Shown here in pieces: positions 10,901 to 20,271 of a stretch of 64,000 nucleotides of DNA. Source of the stretch: Molossus alvarezi (taxonomy: Eukaryota; Chordata; Mammalia; Chiroptera; Molossidae); contig CM073886.1 of the NCBI GenBank assembly GCA_037176705.1, positions 10,252,501 through 10,316,500 on the forward strand, given 5' to 3'. Position numbers and translations under genes: made by a program. The notes beneath the pieces were generated by a model. That model was not told the origin of the DNA. It was given only the letters and a program-made list of their open reading frames with translations, and did no database searches. How positions within the stretch are numbered: position 1 is the first letter of the stretch; every line of letters starts with the position of its first letter.

Positions 10901-11878
10901 ATTGGCTGGGGGTGGGAGTTGTGTAGGGTTCTGGGAAGTTGTGGCAGTTTGGGTCTTGAAGGGGGAAATCTAACTCATATTCTGATATTAAAACTCCTCT
11001 GTTTAAACCTTCATCACCCTCAGAATAAAATCCAAATGCGCCACCTGGCTTACCAAACACCCTAATCTCACCCATGCTACGGCATGACTGAACAACCTGC
11101 CCTCACTTCGCCCAGTGCCCCATTCATGCCCTCTTAGCCATGGAAAGGCCATTTCTTCAGTCATCCCTCACCCCTCACTCTCACTGGTCGCAGATAAGCC
11201 ATCGCTTTACCAACTTTGAGACCTTGGGCCAGTGACCAAACCATCAATCTTCCTGGGCCTGTTTCCTCATCTGTAACATGGAACAAATACTACCTATGGT
11301 ATAGAACTGAGGTGCTTAAAACAGTGTCTAGAGAATAGTAAATGCTGCCAAGAGTCAGAAGTTACTGTTGCCTAACCTGGCCCCTCTCCCACCCCAAGTC
11401 TGCATTAAGTTCCCAGCTCTGGGCTTCCACCTGGTGCCTGCACTCATCACACAGGATTGTAGCTGCATGGTTACTTAGCAGTCTAATGCTGCTACACATC
11501 AAGCTCCATGGGGAACCAAGGATAGCATTTACTCTAGGGCACCCAGCACAGAGCCTGGCACAGGAGGTGTGACATCTGTTTGATGGCAGCATGGGCACTG
11601 GGGCAGAAGGATGGGTTGCTAACCCTCAGATTCTAGATCTGAGATTCAGAGGAAAGTAGGGGCAGGATCTCTGGCTTCTGTCTGATGGAGGCTGGCCCCG
11701 GACTAATTTAAGGGCAACTGGGTACCGGGTGTGGGACACGTACCTCCTTGTCCATGGGGATCTTGAGCTTCACCACCTCATACTTCTCACCCTCATCCTC
11801 CTCACCCTTCACCAGCAGCACCATCTCCTCTTGCATCTCTTCCTCCTCCTCTTCCTCTGCCTGCTGTTCGCCAGGCAT
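1..11878 (-). CDS. ZNF771: ZNF771, C2H2 zinc-finger protein (3' end cut by window)
   Basis: Nuclear C2H2 zinc-finger protein, presumed DNA-binding transcription factor; targets are not known to me. Coding exons are complement(11744..11878) and complement(1..859), joined in phase 0. Residues 1-45 form an acidic N-terminus ([11 protein letters not shown] start, then a run of Glu/Asp) ending MDKE. Residues 46-62 are a short Ala/Pro linker. Nine consecutive C2H2 fingers follow at a strict 28-residue period, with TGE(R/K)P linkers (first Cys at residues 63, 91, 119, 147, 175, 203, 231, 259, 287). A last CAVC half-finger begins at 315 and lacks its histidines. The window ends about 10-15 codons before the expected stop. 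No KRAB or SCAN domain. The acidic start and finger order match human ZNF771, which I recall as 317 aa with eight fingers, so this copy appears one finger longer. Identification is firm. Confidence 0.95.
1150..1243 (-). repeat. SINE, H type (head only)
   Basis: Reads TGGCC...'ctatgggcacatacc' on the minus strand and stops there, followed by A/T-rich tail. Confidence 0.75.
1330..1532 (-). repeat. SINE, P type
   Basis: Diverged minus-strand P copy; head at 1532, CT-rich tail at 1330. Confidence 0.75.
1565..1850 (+). repeat. Ancient interspersed repeat, unnamed here
   Basis: AG-rich old repeat with the recurring core 'ggaacatgacc...gatc'. It continues at 2100-2330 after a SINE insertion. Similar copies occur at 8900, 15225, 42760, 52430 and 61985. 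Confidence 0.4.
1855..2060 (+). repeat. SINE, V type
   Basis: Diverged V copy with shortened head; tail 'atcctcggttgaggatt'. Splits the ancient repeat 1565-2330 (flanking 'ccatcaggc' and 'tctatcagg'). Confidence 0.8.
2449..2682 (-). repeat. SINE, V type
   Basis: Minus-strand V copy. Flanks 'acatctccaattctt' occur on both sides (2426 and 2684), a clear TSD. Confidence 0.8.
2885..3126 (+). repeat. SINE, V type
   Basis: Full-length V; followed at once by an H copy. The pair is bracketed by 'agcttggccga' (2874) and 'agctaggccga' (3240). Confidence 0.85.
3137..3238 (+). repeat. SINE, H type (head only)
   Basis: Head with 'ggggcatgtac' passing directly into an 'aaaac' tail. Confidence 0.8.
3268..3466 (-). 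repeat. SINE, P type
   Basis: Full-length P, bracketed by 'aatccaggctttt' at 3256 and 3468. Confidence 0.85.
3481..3725 (-). repeat. SINE, V type
   Basis: Full-length V, bracketed by 'taatccaggctttt' at 3467 and 3727; shares one target copy with the preceding P element. Confidence 0.85.
3869..4060 (+). repeat. SINE, P type, nested
   Basis: Inserted into the minus-strand P element within its 'gaaacatccatgaga' segment. Confidence 0.8.
4100..4318 (+). repeat. SINE, V type, nested
   Basis: V copy with (AAT)n-rich tail, inside the same split P element; lacks the terminal 'tcctcgggtgagga' segment. Confidence 0.85.
4712..4955 (+). repeat. SINE, V type
   Basis: Diverged; contains a long (TC)n run at 4873-4902. 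Confidence 0.75.
5041..5251 (-). repeat. SINE, P type
   Basis: Flanked by 'taaggcctttactttttt' (5013) and 'caaggccttaacttt' (5252), its TSD. Confidence 0.8.
5322..5598 (+). repeat. SINE, V type
   Basis: Full-length V with expanded CT tract. TSD 'agaagtctggttta' at 5308 and 5602. Confidence 0.9.
5757..5935 (+). repeat. SINE, P type
   Basis: P copy with head variant 'agcctgtgtgactcagtgg'. Confidence 0.75.
6270..6697 (-). repeat. SINE, P type, split by a younger P
   Basis: Minus-strand P in two parts (6270-6339 and 6540-6697) interrupted by a plus-strand P. The target 'gaaacatcgatga' is repeated at both junctions (6325, 6540). Confidence 0.8.
6340..6530 (+). repeat. SINE, P type, nested
   Basis: Plus-strand P inside a minus-strand P; C-rich replacement of the CT tract at 6497-6512. 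Confidence 0.8.
6733..6895 (-). repeat. SINE, P type
   Basis: Short P variant with compact CT tract. Confidence 0.75.
7053..7149 (+). repeat. SINE, H type (head only)
   Basis: Clean head, 'ctaggggcacgtacc' then 13 A's; no V-type body. Confidence 0.85.
7510..7669 (+). repeat. SINE, P type
   Basis: Shortened P copy with 'tagcctggccagagagg' head. Confidence 0.7.
7835..8050 (-). repeat. SINE, P type
   Basis: Full-length P; TSD 'ctaagtatttatttt' at 7801 and 8050. Confidence 0.85.
8127..8370 (+). repeat. SINE, V type
   Basis: Full-length V with (AAT)n tail. Confidence 0.85.
8392..8620 (+). repeat. MIR element
   Basis: Matches the MIR pattern: 'tactgtgctaagtgctttt', then 'attacctccattttataa' and a clause like 'accagggtctgaatt'. 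Confidence 0.75.
8900..9215 (+). repeat. Ancient interspersed repeat, unnamed here
   Basis: Same AG-rich family as 1565; contains 'gccaggcttgggagctgag' followed by 'tttaagcagagagagg'. Confidence 0.4.
9330..9600 (+). repeat. MIR fragments
   Basis: Two MIR-like clauses: 'actgagactcagggagacc' with 'cacacagcaagc', and 'tctcattttacaggtgag' with 'ggatctgaaccagtg'. Confidence 0.55.
9780..10035 (+). repeat. L2 LINE 3' fragment
   Basis: Typical L2 clauses: 'ttccctcctggaatgcc'-like text at 9942-9965 and 'gtgaagccttccccac' at 10000-10016. Confidence 0.6.
10190..10625 (+). repeat. MIR element, split by a V SINE
   Basis: MIR runs 10190-10404; SINE insertion at 10405-10612 duplicates 'ctggagtctga' (10395, 10613). 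Confidence 0.7.
10405..10612 (-). repeat. SINE, V type
   Basis: Minus-strand V inserted into a MIR with a clear TSD. Confidence 0.85.
10626..11204. other. Intronic unique sequence
   Basis: No gene or young repeat recognised. A weak L2-like clause is present at 10985-11070. Confidence 0.5.
11205..11345 (-). repeat. MIR element
   Basis: Reverse MIR: 'tgtttcctcatctgtaaca' followed by 'cagtgtctagagaatagta'. Confidence 0.7.
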
Positions 11879-11887
11879 CTTGGTGTC
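11744..11887 (-). CDS. ZNF771: ZNF771 first coding exon
   Basis: Acceptor 'ccctag' ends at 11888; nine 5'UTR bases precede the ATG at 11878. The coding part is 11744-11878 (45 codons), acidic, and ends in GAG before a GTACGT donor. The start is chosen because the peptide [11 protein letters not shown] is the N-terminus I recall for ZNF771. Confidence 0.93.
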
Positions 11888-11929
11888 CTAGGGCAGGCAG
11901 CTGTGTCAGAAACTTAGGACCCGCCCCCC

Positions 11930-12660
11930 ACCATGGCCCAGGCCCAGGCAATGCTGTGAAGCCGCGGCTTCTCTAGCCCTACCCTGGTCTCCCGGTCTGG
12001 CCCTCTCCCCTCCCACCCCAGCTGGGCCCTAGGCACCAGCACTTCCCCGGGACCTGCTCCGAAAACGCTCCTTCCCGGCATTCATCCTGGCATTCAAGAC
12101 CCTGAACAGTTCGAATCTCCACTCCCAGCGAGTCGCCACCCTCCCCGCGCTGAGTCACTTCCCGGCGCCTGCGTCCGCTGCCCGGAGCTCTGGGGCACCG
12201 GCTGGAGGCGGGATCGGGGCGGAGACCCGGGGGGTGCGCACTCACCAGCCGCTGGTTCCGCATTCGCGCAGCCCCGGGACAGGGTTCCCAGGGTTTGGGC
12301 ATTCCTGAGGCTTCGGGGGCGGGGGCCTCGGGGGCGGCCGGTCATTGGTCAGAATACCTAACTCCTCCCCCAAGGGGAGGGATCCTGAGGACCCAGGCAT
12401 CCGGCTCTTACTGCCTCAGGAGGGAAGAGCCCAGAGCCAGTGACCTCTGCTCTTCCCCAGCTCCCAGGTCCCCAGGCTGCTCCACCCCGACTTTCAAGGT
12501 CCTCGCAGTCCGGCTGTGACTTACCGTCAAGGCTTGTCTCCAGTGGCCGGCTCGAAGGTCTCGGCTGCGGCCAAGCACGTCCGCTCCGCCCAAAATAGGC
12601 CACGTGCGCTCCAGCCCTTGGCCTGGGCCTCTCGCTGGCGCCCCGCCTGGAGGGCGGACC
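11930..12660. promoter_or_regulatory. CpG island, ZNF771 promoter
   Basis: GC-rich, CpG-dense block just upstream of the ZNF771 coding start on the minus strand, bounded by AT-rich and SINE sequence. It contains the two candidate first-exon donors. No obvious TATA box. Confidence 0.75.
12246..12525 (-). other. ZNF771: ZNF771 candidate non-coding first exon(s)
   Basis: Two good minus-strand donors lie in the CpG island: GTGAGT after base 12246 and GTAAGT after base 12525. Either could join to the coding exon at 11887. No transcript evidence is available, so this is a prediction only. Confidence 0.4.
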
Positions 12661-12735
12661 CTGTTGCCTCCTCACCTCTTCCTTTTTCTCTTTTTCCTCC
12701 TTTGCCATCTTTCCTCCTTATTGTGTCTTTTTTGT

Positions 12736-12947
12736 TACTCCTCACCTGAAGATATTATTTCCATTGATTTTTAGAGAGAGTGGGAGAGAAACATGGATGT
12801 GAGAGAGACTGATTGGTTGCCTCCGCAGGACCCAGACTTAGTCTGGGGATGGAACCTGCAAACCAGGTATCCACTGGAATCAAACCCTGGACCCTTCTGT
12901 CCTCTGCCCACCCTCTAACCGCTGTGCTGAGCCAAACCGACCTGGCT
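12736..12947 (-). repeat. SINE, V type
   Basis: Diverged minus-strand V bordering the ZNF771 CpG island. Confidence 0.75.
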
Positions 12948-13136
12948 GTCTTTTTTCCTTCTTTACCGGCGTTACTTTTCATGTTTCCTGCTTTCTGGGA
13001 TATGTTGTTCTTTGAATACATACTTACCAAATCAACAGCCATAAAAGCTACTGCTGCCCTGCCCTGTGTGGTGTGCCTACTATGCGCCATTATGTTTAGC
13101 ATTTCACACATCTTATCTCCCTCTTTTTAAAAATAT

Positions 13137-13241
13137 GTCTTTATTGATTTTTTTTAGAGAGAGAAACATGATGTGAGAAACATAGATGGGCTGCCCCCTG
13201 CACTGGGTATCGAGCCTGTAACCCAGGCATGTGTCCTGACA
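13137..13241 (-). repeat. SINE, P type, 5'-truncated
   Basis: Only the tail-side half is present, ending 'caggcatgtgtcctgac'. Confidence 0.7.
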
Positions 13242-13574
13242 CTCTACCTCTCCCCCACCACCTTGCCTTGTGTTGTCTGTATCTGTGAGTTTGTTGATCT
13301 CTTTTGCCCTGCACAAAGACGGGTCCATTTTACAGGTGGGCTCATTGAAGTTCTGGGAAGTAAACTGATTTGCTGGAATTATACTGTAAGGGTTTTCATA
13401 TCATCCCCCACAACCTAATAAGCCTAGATCGAAAATTGGTACCTTACAGGCCCAATCTAGTCCACAGAAGTATCTTGTTTGTCCTTGTGTATTTTTACAT
13501 TTTAAAATTAGCTTTAAAAAGAGCGGGGGGAGGTCTTATATATTTTTATTTACATTTAATAATTGGGATACTTC

Positions 13575-13790
13575 AGTCCCGCTGGTGGCTCAGTGAGTGG
13601 TAGAGCATCGACCCATGCACCAAGAGGTCGCTGGTTTAATTCCTGGTCAGGACACATGCCCAGGTTGTGGGCCAAATCCCCAGTGGGGGACATGCAGGAG
13701 GCGTCCAATCGATGTTATGTCTCATTGATGTTTCTATCTCTCTCTCCCTCTCCTTTCCTCTCCCTCTAAAATCAATAAAGAACAAAATAT
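13575..13790 (+). repeat. SINE, P type
   Basis: Full-length P, directly followed by a V copy. Confidence 0.8.
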
Positions 13791-13796
13791 TAAAGT

Positions 13797-14026
13797 CCTG
13801 GCCGGTTTGGCTCAGTAGTTAGAGCATCGGCCCACAGACCAATGAGTCATGGGTTTGATTACAATCAAAGGAACATACCTGGGTTTCAATTCATCCCCAG
13901 TCCTGGTCGGGGTTGTTGGGGAGGCAACCATTCGAAGTGTCTCTCTCACATCGATGTTTCTCTCTCCCTCCTTCCCATTCTATCTGAAGATAAGTAGAAA
14001 AATATCCTCAGGTGAGGATTAAAAAA
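13797..14026 (+). repeat. SINE, V type
   Basis: Abuts the P element at 13790 through the A-rich 'aaaatattaaagt' linker. Confidence 0.8.
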
Positions 14027-14084
14027 AATTAAAAAGAAATTGCAGGCATGCAATAAATATTTAATGAATGAATGCATTTATTAA

Positions 14085-14103
14085 AAAGAAAAGAAAAGAA
14101 AAG
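14085..14103. repeat. (AAAAG)n microsatellite
   Basis: About four AAAAG/AAGAA units. Confidence 0.7.
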
Positions 14104-14236
14104 GACAAGGACCCCATCCATTTCTTCTACAAGCACATACAAGTATCTGCCTATAATTGGACCTAGTTCCTGTTCTTAAGAATCTCATAGGCTAGTAAAG
14201 AAGATTGTGATAAAAAAAAAAAACACACATAGGGGT

Positions 14237-14295
14237 ATATATAAATAAAGTATATATCCATATCTATGTATCTATATCTATATATCTATATCCAC
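14237..14295. repeat. TATA/TATC microsatellite
   Basis: Imperfect 'tatatctatatctatatc' repeats. Confidence 0.7.
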
Positions 14296-14322
14296 CCACT
14301 TACATGAAAAGGAAACAATAGG

Positions 14323-14572
14323 GCCCTGGCCGGTTTGGCTCAGCAGTTAGAGCGCCGGCCTGCGGTCCGGAGAGACCCGGGTTCGGTTCCCGCTAAGGGC
14401 ATGTACCTCGGTTGCGGTTTGTCCCCGGCTCTGGTCAGTCATGCGGGTGGCAGCCACTCGATGTGTTCCTTTCACATCGATGATTCTCTCTCTCTCTCTG
14501 TTCCTCTCTCTCCCTCCCACTCTACCTGAACAAAAAATGGAAAAATGTCCTCGGGTGAGGATAAAAAAAAAA
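14323..14572 (+). repeat. SINE, V type
   Basis: Near-consensus V. TSD 'aaaaggaaacaatagg' at 14307 and 14590. Confidence 0.9.
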
Positions 14573-14899
14573 AGAAAGAAAGAAAAAAGAAAAGGAAACA
14601 ATAGGTTTCTGGCAGAATAGTAGGGTAAGTGGATAAGTGTTGAAGGGAGTAGATATTGGGTACAGGCGTCACTGAGGAGACAAATATGAAGGATCTTCTA
14701 AGATGAGTGGGAGTTTGCCAGGCTGACAAAGGTAGCAGTTTGTGAGATTGTAAAGCCTTGTGCGGGGCACATCATGGTGCAAGGACATTTCAACAAAGTA
14801 TTTAGTTAGGCCTACTGTGTGCCCGGCCCCTGTTAAGACTGGGAAGTAGAAAGGTGAATTTAGAAAAGTCTTTATTATACTCATTGCTCTGCATTTCAT

Positions 14900-15215
14900 T
14901 GTTTGTCTTCAGCCTCACTAGAACTTCAGTTCTTGAATTCCCCAAGGACTTGGTGCTTACTCTTCACTCTGCCTCCCATCCTGTCCCCCACTTCCTCCTG
15001 TCTTAGCTTATTTGGAGTTACTCTTTACCACTTCTTTGGAGAGGCCTTTATCACACAGGATTCTCTGCTGTATGTGTGCTTCCTGCTTAGTCCTTAGCAC
15101 GCTTGAAATCACTGGTTCAATGTCAGTCTTATGCATAGAAACTGAAGGCAGAAACTGTCTTCTTCATCTTTCTATTCCCAGTAACCGGCACACACTAGGT
15201 GGTGCTGTTGAGTGA
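14900..15215 (+). repeat. L2-like LINE fragment
   Basis: Loose L2 resemblance, including a closing clause 'ggcacacactaggtggtgc'. Confidence 0.45.
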
Positions 15216-15224
15216 CTAATTATC

Positions 15225-15521
15225 TGCGAGAAGCTCTAGATGAGTGGAGGGCTCAGATGAAGGGAATTCTAACCCAGGATAGAGGCTCAGGGAAGGCTTC
15301 TAGAAGGAAGTAATGCTGCAGGTGTTTGGACTGTGGACGTTAATGGAGTAGTGTGTGTGGGGGAGGGGGCAGAGCATTTAATGAAAGGAAACAACATTAA
15401 CAGGCACAGGGCTGAAACCACACAAGTGGAAGGCCTTGAACCTCAACTAAGGAGTTTTGTTTTACAGAAGATGTGAAAATATGGCAGAGTTTTTAATTGG
15501 GGAGTGACATGATCATATCAT
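15225..15521 (+). repeat. Ancient interspersed repeat, unnamed here
   Basis: Same family as 1565 and 61985; ends 'ggggagtgacatgatcat' where LTR A1 begins. Confidence 0.45.
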
Positions 15522-15770
15522 GTAAGAAATTTTCAAACCTATAGAGAATTTTTTGTTTATTTGAACCAAACCGATGACAATTGCTAGGAAGCAAAATCTT
15601 AACAAATTGAGAAAATGCTCCAGAGAATGGCAGTGTTGCACCTTATTTTATACATCAGAATCAAGGGGAAGATATAAGGGGTTCCATGAAATTCATTGGT
15701 GATAGATTAGGGAGGCAAGAGGAAGCAAAAATGGGAAATCTCTAGGATTGAATACAAAGTGACAGGAATA

Positions 15771-15935
15771 GCCAGGCTGGTGTGACTCGGTGGGTTGAGC
15801 ATCATCCCATGGACTGAGAGGTTCTGGTTCCATTCCTGGTCAGGGCACATGCTCCGGTTGTAGGCTCAATCCTGGGTGGGGGCCAAGCAGGAGGTTTTTA
15901 TCTCTCTCTCTCTGAAAAAATCAATGAAAACATTC
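15771..15935 (+). repeat. SINE, P type
   Basis: Inserted in LTR A1; LTR A2 carries a separate P SINE close to the corresponding place. Confidence 0.75.
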
Positions 15936-16270
15936 TTTTTTTTTTTTTTTTTTTAGTGAAAGGCAAACACATACTTCTTTTACTTAGGTGGGTATTAGGA
16001 TAGTTAACAGTCAACAATTAGCATGACCATAATAACAATGAGGGGATTTGTGGTCTCTGTTCTGGCCTGGTGGTTGTACTTTGAGGGGTCCGGAACAACG
16101 AAAATTTCTTTTATATTTCAAAGGCATGTTATCAGGTATGTTATTCCAGATACAAAAAAAGACAACAGACAGGCTCAGTTAAGGAAAGACTGACCTTTGT
16201 TAGGGAAAAATACCAACCTATTACATGACTACCTGCTGTGAACTGCTTTTAGTTAGAAAGTGTTTTCTTT

Positions 16271-16432
16271 TTAATTATTGACTTAAAAGAAAGAGAGAAA
16301 CATTGTTTTGTTATTCTGCCTATATATGCATTTATTGGTTGATTCATGTATGTGCCTTGACCTGGATCGAACCTACAACCTTGGTGCATCAGGACGATGC
16401 TCTAACCAACTGGGCTAGGTGGCCAGAACCAG
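16271..16432 (-). repeat. SINE, O type
   Basis: Old copy with 'gcatttattggttgattc' and 'ctaaccaactgggcta'; its insertion separates two parts of LTR A1 (flanks 'ttagttagaaagt' / 'ccagttagaaagt'). Confidence 0.7.
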
Positions 16433-17219
16433 TTAGAAAGTTTTCATTTCAGACTATCCTTTGTGGTTAGTTTAGGTCTCTGAGTTTGTAAGGCCACCAC
16501 ACAGACCTCCCCTGAGCTTGTCAGGTTTAGTATATGGCCTCTTTTTTGTTCACACTCCCCTCTTTTGGTTATAAATTAATTGGAAGGATGCATGGATGAC
16601 CAACATTTGATTGGATAAAGTGGTACCACAGTGCCAGGAAGGCTCATTCCTAGGAAGTCTCAGAGTCCGTGTTTGTCTTGCTGAATGATGGACCATTGGG
16701 GATGGGGCAAGACTGTAACCTTGGATGGAAGTCAGGACCAAATTTTTCCCCAAAGTGAAAACCAGATAAATGGGAGGTGGTCAGGTACTATGGGCCCTTA
16801 GGAAGAAAAATACTCTGGATCATTTCTAACCTATAAGCTATTATTATCTAGGGTTTGCTATCTGTCTTACTCCTCTGTATTTTGCATCTAATGAAACATT
16901 TCCTTGAGCCATAGTTTGAGGGCACTCCATACAACTCTTCCATGTTTATAATCTGACCAAGAGATGAGTTCCCATCTACTTTGGCTTATCTCATTCCCAT
17001 TGGGAGCACTGAAGTACTGTTCATTATTATTCTGATTCCTGTTAGTTGTGCAATTCGATGCTTGTAACCTTAAGGTTTATTAGGCCAAGGCTGTAAAAGA
17101 ACACAGTGCTGTAAATTATAATTAACATCTAAAAACTCCAGAGGACAGGAGGACAGTAAGAGTTTCATAAGTAAATTTCCTGTGCTTCAGCAGCAGTTAT
17201 AGAGGGCCATTTTTTTATT

Positions 17220-17432
17220 ATTATTTTTTCTTTATTGATTTTTTTATAGAGAGAGGAAGGGAGCAGGAGAAATAGAAACATCGATGAGAGAGAACATCGA
17301 TTGGCTGCCTCCTGCATGCCCCCCCACTTGGGATTTGGCCCACAACCTTGGCATATGCCCTGACTGGAATCGAACTAGTGACCTCTTGGTGCATGGGTCG
17401 ACGCTCAACCACTGAGCCACACCGGCTGGGCT
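17220..17432 (-). repeat. SINE, P type
   Basis: Full-length P within the ERV relic. Confidence 0.85.
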
Positions 17433-17672
17433 AGACCTTCAGCTTCCATCTGAATTAATATACTTATTAGTCCTTGTTGGGTCAGGGATAAGCACATTCC
17501 CATGATTGGGTTCTAGCGTTTATACATAAAATTCCTTTCTCAATATTCCTTTTCTACTAACTTACAGCTTCCCTTGTTCTTCTTAGTTTGTCTCTTTTTA
17601 CTCATTTGGAAATAACTTAGTTATTAGGACAAACTTCTTCCTTTTAATTTCTCTTAAAAATATACACATCCT

Positions 17673-17770
17673 GCCCTGGCCAGTTTGGCTCAGTGGTTGG
17701 AGTGTCGGCCTGCGGACCAGAGAGTCTCAGGTTCGGTTTCCGCTAGGGGCATGTACCAAAAAAAAAAAAT
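17673..17770 (+). repeat. SINE, H type (head only)
   Basis: Ends 'ctaggggcatgtacc' then A's; TSD 'tacacatcctgcc' at 17663 and 17771. Confidence 0.88.
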
Positions 17771-17783
17771 ACACATCCTGCCA

Positions 17784-17985
17784 GGCTGGTGTGGCTCAGT
17801 GGTTGAGCATTGACCCATGGACTGAGAGGTCTGGGTTCAATTCCCAGTCAGGGCACATGCCCAGGTTGTGGGCTTGATTCCCATTAGGGGGTGGGCAGGA
17901 GGCAGCTGATTGATGATTCTCTCTCACATTGATGTTTCTATCTCTTTCTCCCTCTCCCTTCCACTCTATCTAAAAATAAATTATA
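17784..17985 (+). repeat. SINE, P type
   Basis: Starts in the downstream TSD copy of the H element. Confidence 0.8.
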
Positions 17986-18001
17986 TATATACATATATAA
18001 T

Positions 18002-18040
<39 letters not shown>

Positions 18041-18043
18041 CTC
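17981..18043. repeat. (TA)n(TG)n microsatellite
   Basis: P-SINE tail grading into TA-rich and then about 13 TG units (18008-18033). Confidence 0.85.
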
Positions 18044-18125
18044 CCTGGCCAGTTTGGCTCAGCGGTTGAGCATTGGCCTGCAGACCAGAGAGTCCCGGGT
18101 TCAGTTCCTGATAGGGGCATGTACT
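18044..18125 (+). repeat. SINE, H type (head only)
   Basis: Head ending 'ggggcatgtac', with the A-tail replaced by a CA microsatellite. Confidence 0.8.
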
Positions 18126-18126
18126 A

Positions 18127-18185
18127 CATACACACACACACACAATACACACACACACATATATATACACACACACACACACATC
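18127..18185. repeat. (CA)n microsatellite
   Basis: Interrupted CA repeat; the reverse complement of the upstream TG run. Confidence 0.9.
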
Positions 18186-18939
18186 CCTTTTCTTCCTTTT
18201 GCAATAGCATTTCCTCTAAATTTCAAAAGAGAAATCAAAAAAAGAATATTGTTGATAATACAAAAGTTATCATATACACATTTAGGAATTATTAATAATT
18301 GGGCTATACATACAGAGTTTGAAAAGCTCAAAGAACAAGTGAAACTATTATTATAATGATGATTAATATTATTAACAGACAGGTAAAGACAACCAAACAA
18401 ATAAAGTTTAATATCAATTTGTAAGCATTCAGGCCTTGCTAATGTCTTGGGAAAGCTGTCTGTCTCTGATGTTGTTGGCCTCTCATCCTCAAGAAGTCTT
18501 TCATCCCTGCTGTAGGCAGAGGCAAGTGTCAGAGACCGGGCAGGTGTCCATTGGAGGTTAGGTACCTTATAAGGTCTCTTCCAGCAGTGTTGGAAAGAGT
18601 CTTTAATTAATATCTTTTTCAATGGACAAAAACATCCTCATTATAAGTCATGGTCTTTGAAGATTTTGTCTCCTGGGAGCATACTGTGAAATGAAATGTT
18701 ACTAATTTGTCAGTCCCTATAAGCTGGTTAATGAGCCCTTGATAATAATACAGAATGTCTTCTTTTAGTCAAGTTGATTCATATGTCCCTTTCTCCAGAT
18801 TTATAGAGTGGCTGGTGACAATTTCATAAGGAGAAAGGCTATGTCTACCAAAAAAACTAGATTTCATGTTGAGGAGCAGTATAGGGAGAGCTTTTGGCGA
18901 AGGGAGATTAAAAGCTTCTGAAATTTTACCTAATTGGGT

Positions 18940-19161
18940 TTTATTTTATTTTTAATTTTCTTTATTGATTTTTTAGAGAATGAGGAAGGGAGAGGGAGAG
19001 AGAGCAACATGGATGAGAGAGAACATCAATTGACCGCCTCCTGCATGCACCCACTGGGGATTTGGCCCACAACCTGGGCATGTGCCCTGACTGGGAATGG
19101 AACCGGGGAACTCTTGGTGCACGGGTCAACGCTCAACCACTGAGCCACACCGACCGGGCCT
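18940..19161 (-). repeat. SINE, P type
   Basis: Inserted in the integrase relic; TSD 'cctaattgggttttat' (18929) / 'cctaattgagttttaat' (19160). Confidence 0.85.
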
Positions 19162-19635
19162 AATTGAGTTTTAATTGTGCCATTTGTATGTTATACCCAT
19201 CCAGAGGACTGGGGTAGTAGATAAAAATACTGTAGAATAGGCCAAATATTACAAATGGATTGCATTATTTGCTCAGTGAAATGAATACCTCAGTCACTAT
19301 AACTCAGAGGGAATTCCCCAAATAGAATTTAATTTTTCCCAATAATAATTTATCTACCCTTAAGGCTGTTGCTATCCAGCTAGGAAATGCCTCAACCCAG
19401 TGAGAAAATATACAAATCATAACTAATATATATTTGTATCCCTGAAATGGTGGCATTTGGATAAAAGCCAATTGCCATACCTAAAGAAAGTAGAAAGAAA
19501 ATGTCCTTGGGACCCATGAAGTGATTTTCCAGAGTTATATTTGGACAGATAGAGTATCTGCTGTATGTATACTTTATTAGCTACAGTAAGAGAAGGTTTC
19601 TAGTTTTATTGTTTACTTCATGAAATCATCTTTAC

Positions 19636-19722
19636 GTTCTTTTTTAAACATTTATTTATCTTTGTTACAGATGTTTCTGCCCCCCCCCCCCCGCAGACAC
19701 CCTCCTCTCTATCCTGCCCGTG
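19636..19722 (-). repeat. L1 LINE 3' end (truncated)
   Basis: Minus strand: G-rich tract (14 C's on the plus strand at 19680), then 'acatctgtaac' and an A-rich end. TSD-like 'aatcatcttt' on both sides (19624, 19724). Confidence 0.5.
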
Positions 19723-19860
19723 AATCATCTTTTTAGGACCCCAATGTGTTAGCTCATATACATGCTGAAGTATAGGGAGTTGGGTCCCTATAGGTAAGAT
19801 TGGTCCCTGATTGAGTCCAGACTATATCTGTTTGCCTGGGTCAGATGCCCTCCTCTTTTT

Positions 19861-20090
19861 TTAAACCTCATCCAAAGATATGTTTATTGGTCAGAGAAAG
19901 GGAGAGGGGGAGAGAGAGAGAGAGAGAGAGATAGACATTAATGTTAGAGGGAAACATTGATTAGTTGTCTCCTGTATGCACCTCAATTGGGGATCGAACC
20001 TGCAACCGAGAATTGCCCTGACTGGGAATCAAACCACAACCTGGAGTGTACGGAATGACGCTCCAACCAACTGAGCCACACCGGCCAGGG
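19861..20090 (-). repeat. SINE, V-related
   Basis: Diverged copy with long (GA)n at 19911-19931. Confidence 0.75.
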
Positions 20091-20271
20091 CAAAGTTTCC
20101 CCCTTTTTGTTGCCTGCAGCTGTCCTTTTTTCTTCTGCAGCTGTCCATTGGAACTGTAAAAATGAGTCTTTCATTGGTTTAATGGGAAGCAAGGATCATT
20201 CTCAGGTCTAGGTAATTGGTATGTTAAATGCTGCTTGTCTGGCTGCAGCATCAGCTAAATGGTTTATTTAT

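Larger units (their letters stand above)
860..11743 (-). other. ZNF771: ZNF771 intron between the two coding exons
   Basis: About 10.9 kb with donor GTACGT (11743 downward) and acceptor CTGCAG. It holds some 20 Ves-type SINEs between 1.1 and 8.4 kb, then a SINE-poor stretch (8.4-11.7 kb) with older MIR and L2 relics. Only unrelated, repeat-derived open frames are seen inside it. Confidence 0.9.
15522..16554 (-). mobile_element. LTR A1, 3' LTR of a class I endogenous retrovirus
   Basis: Read on the minus strand it opens TGTGAAC at 16554 and carries AATAAA within 'gttcaaataaac' near its end. It is preceded, just outside, by the purine run AAAAGAGGGGAG, a polypurine tract, which marks it as the 3' LTR. 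It is interrupted by a P SINE (15771-15935) and an O SINE (16271-16432). Clearly related to LTR A2 at 27727-29103. Decayed. Confidence 0.7.

Noticed and set aside
18101..18622. 173-aa minus-strand frame as a gene
   Set aside because: It joins an ERV integrase tail to SINE and microsatellite sequence; no intact protein.
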